Shown piece after piece: positions 63,287 through 64,000 of a stretch of 64,000 nucleotides of DNA. The position numbers and the translations under genes are program-made. Position 1 is the first letter of the stretch, and every line of letters begins with the position of its first letter. The notes beneath the pieces are model-generated. The model was not told where the DNA came from and made no database searches. It was given only the letters and a program-made list of their open reading frames with translations. Source of the DNA: an uncultured Bacteroides sp. (GTDB lineage Bacteria > Bacteroidota > Bacteroidia > Bacteroidales > Bacteroidaceae); contig CAJKDC010000001.1 in the NCBI GenBank assembly GCA_905198575.1, forward strand, positions 1 to 64,000. Reading direction: 5' to 3'.

Positions 63287-64000
63287 ATGGGATTATTTTC
63301 ATCGATATTCGGAAGTAAAACCGAACAGACACCAGAAGAAAAACAAATAAACAAGAACTTTGATATTCTAAAATACGACGGTATCCGTGCTCGGAACATA
63401 GGACAAATCTGTTATGCCATCAAATGCTTCGAACAAGCCTGTAACCTCAAAGAAGAAGCAGAAACCATGCGCTTTCTGGCACAAGCTTATTTACAGTCTG
63501 GACGACTGGAAGAAGCTCAAAATTTATTGGCAAAACTGACAACAGTTTTCCCCGAACAGACAGAAGACTGGATGCTGCTAGCGCAGGTTTGCTTTATGAA
63601 TGAAGACTATGCTACCATGAAAACAGCTTCCCAAAAAGCTATTGAAATGGACAGTGAAAATGCAACCGGATTCTTACTAAACGGAAAAGCAGAAAAAGGC
63701 CTCAACAATCCCCTGCAAGCATTGGCTATGTTTACCAAAGCTATTTTGCTGAAAGAAGACTTCCAAGAAGCCTATCTCTTACGGGCTGAAATTCTATGGA
63801 GTATGAAGCAGACTAAAGATGCCCAGGAAGATTTGAATAAACTGCTCACCCTTAACCCACATGATGAAGAAGCCTTATTATTAAAAGGGAAAATAGAAGT
63901 TGCCTTAGGAAATATAGAAACAGCACATCAACTTTTCGATACAATAATAGATGAAAACCCATTCAATGAAAAGGCTTACTTGCTGAAAGGTACACTCTAT
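63287..64000 (+). CDS. TPR protein, N-terminal part
   Basis: An open frame of 238 codons that runs past the right edge of the window. It opens MGLFSSIFGSKTEQTPEEK and continues as a series of tetratricopeptide repeats (ETMRFLAQAYLQSGRLEEAQ, WMLLAQVCFMNEDYATMK, AYLLRAEILWSMKQTKDAQEDL, ALLLKGKIEVALGNIETAH). No signal peptide, so cytoplasmic. Probably a protein-contact scaffold; the C terminus is not seen. Confidence 0.8.
   Translation, partial: MGLFSSIFGSKTEQTPEEKQINKNFDILKYDGIRARNIGQICYAIKCFEQACNLKEEAETMRFLAQAYLQSGRLEEAQNLLAKLTTVFPEQTEDWMLLAQVCFMNEDYATMKTASQKAIEMDSENATGFLLNGKAEKGLNNPLQALAMFTKAILLKEDFQEAYLLRAEILWSMKQTKDAQEDLNKLLTLNPHDEEALLLKGKIEVALGNIETAHQLFDTIIDENPFNEKAYLLKGTLY

Noticed and set aside
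1..64000. CRISPR arrays, insertion sequences or prophage
   Set aside because: No spaced repeats, transposase, integrase or phage structural gene was found in reading either strand.

Overview
The window looks like a chromosomal segment of a gut Bacteroidales bacterium (Bacteroides or Phocaeicola type). The signs are Bacteroides-style -7 elements (TAnnTTTG) in front of many genes, almost no Shine-Dalgarno sequences, a hybrid two-component regulator, an S46 dipeptidyl peptidase, DUF4348/DUF4369/DUF4924 proteins, an EF-G paralogue and a single-chain PurL of about 1230 residues. I see no prophage, insertion sequence, CRISPR array or SusCD-type polysaccharide locus. This is mostly core genome with a few accessory features.

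Layout: (1) 1-4.1 kb: the 5' end of an EF-G2-like gene with a CRP-type palindrome in front of it, hemW, a small membrane protein plus DivIC/FtsB operon, and dnaX. (2) 4.1-6.7 kb: a stand-alone GH2 glycosidase. (3) 6.7-14.6 kb: a seven-gene minus-strand operon encoding an outer-membrane barrel, CysQ, an SLC13-type permease, CysC, CysD, CysN and a PAPS-dependent sulfotransferase. Together these make, recycle and use PAPS; related clusters in Bacteroides sulfonate sterols. (4) 14.7-23 kb: nth, an operon of lipoprotein, murB and PhnP-like hydrolase, pheS, an MFS transporter, an unknown membrane-anchored protein, two tandem tRNA-His genes and folD. (5) 23-34 kb: mfd, a divergent TPR protein, then a five-gene operon (polyprenol-P-mannose synthase-like, dihydroorotase, stand-alone MetH reactivation domain, metallophosphoesterase, PlsC). 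(6) 34-41.6 kb: DUF4369 lipoprotein, S46 peptidase, thiol peroxidase, and an operon of LysE, DUF4924, rfbD and prfC in which prfC is frameshifted. (7) 41.6-54.2 kb: purL, an orphan hybrid two-component regulator read together with two half-size chromate transporters, a patatin-like lipase, Xaa-Pro aminopeptidase and a C1 peptidase. (8) 54.4-64 kb: recJ-recQ, the RavA/ViaA-type ATPase-VWA pair, a TapB-like secreted protein, a frameshifted C45-type Ntn hydrolase and the start of a TPR gene.

The best leads are the complete sulfonation operon, the EF-G2 promoter palindrome matching a Cur/CRP-type site, the regulator-chromate transporter operon without a polysaccharide locus, two broken genes (prfC, C45 hydrolase), and homopolymer tracts in mfd (G9) and dnaX (A6 directly before an out-of-frame stop). 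No wholly new system is obvious. All functions are read from motifs and context; no database search was run.
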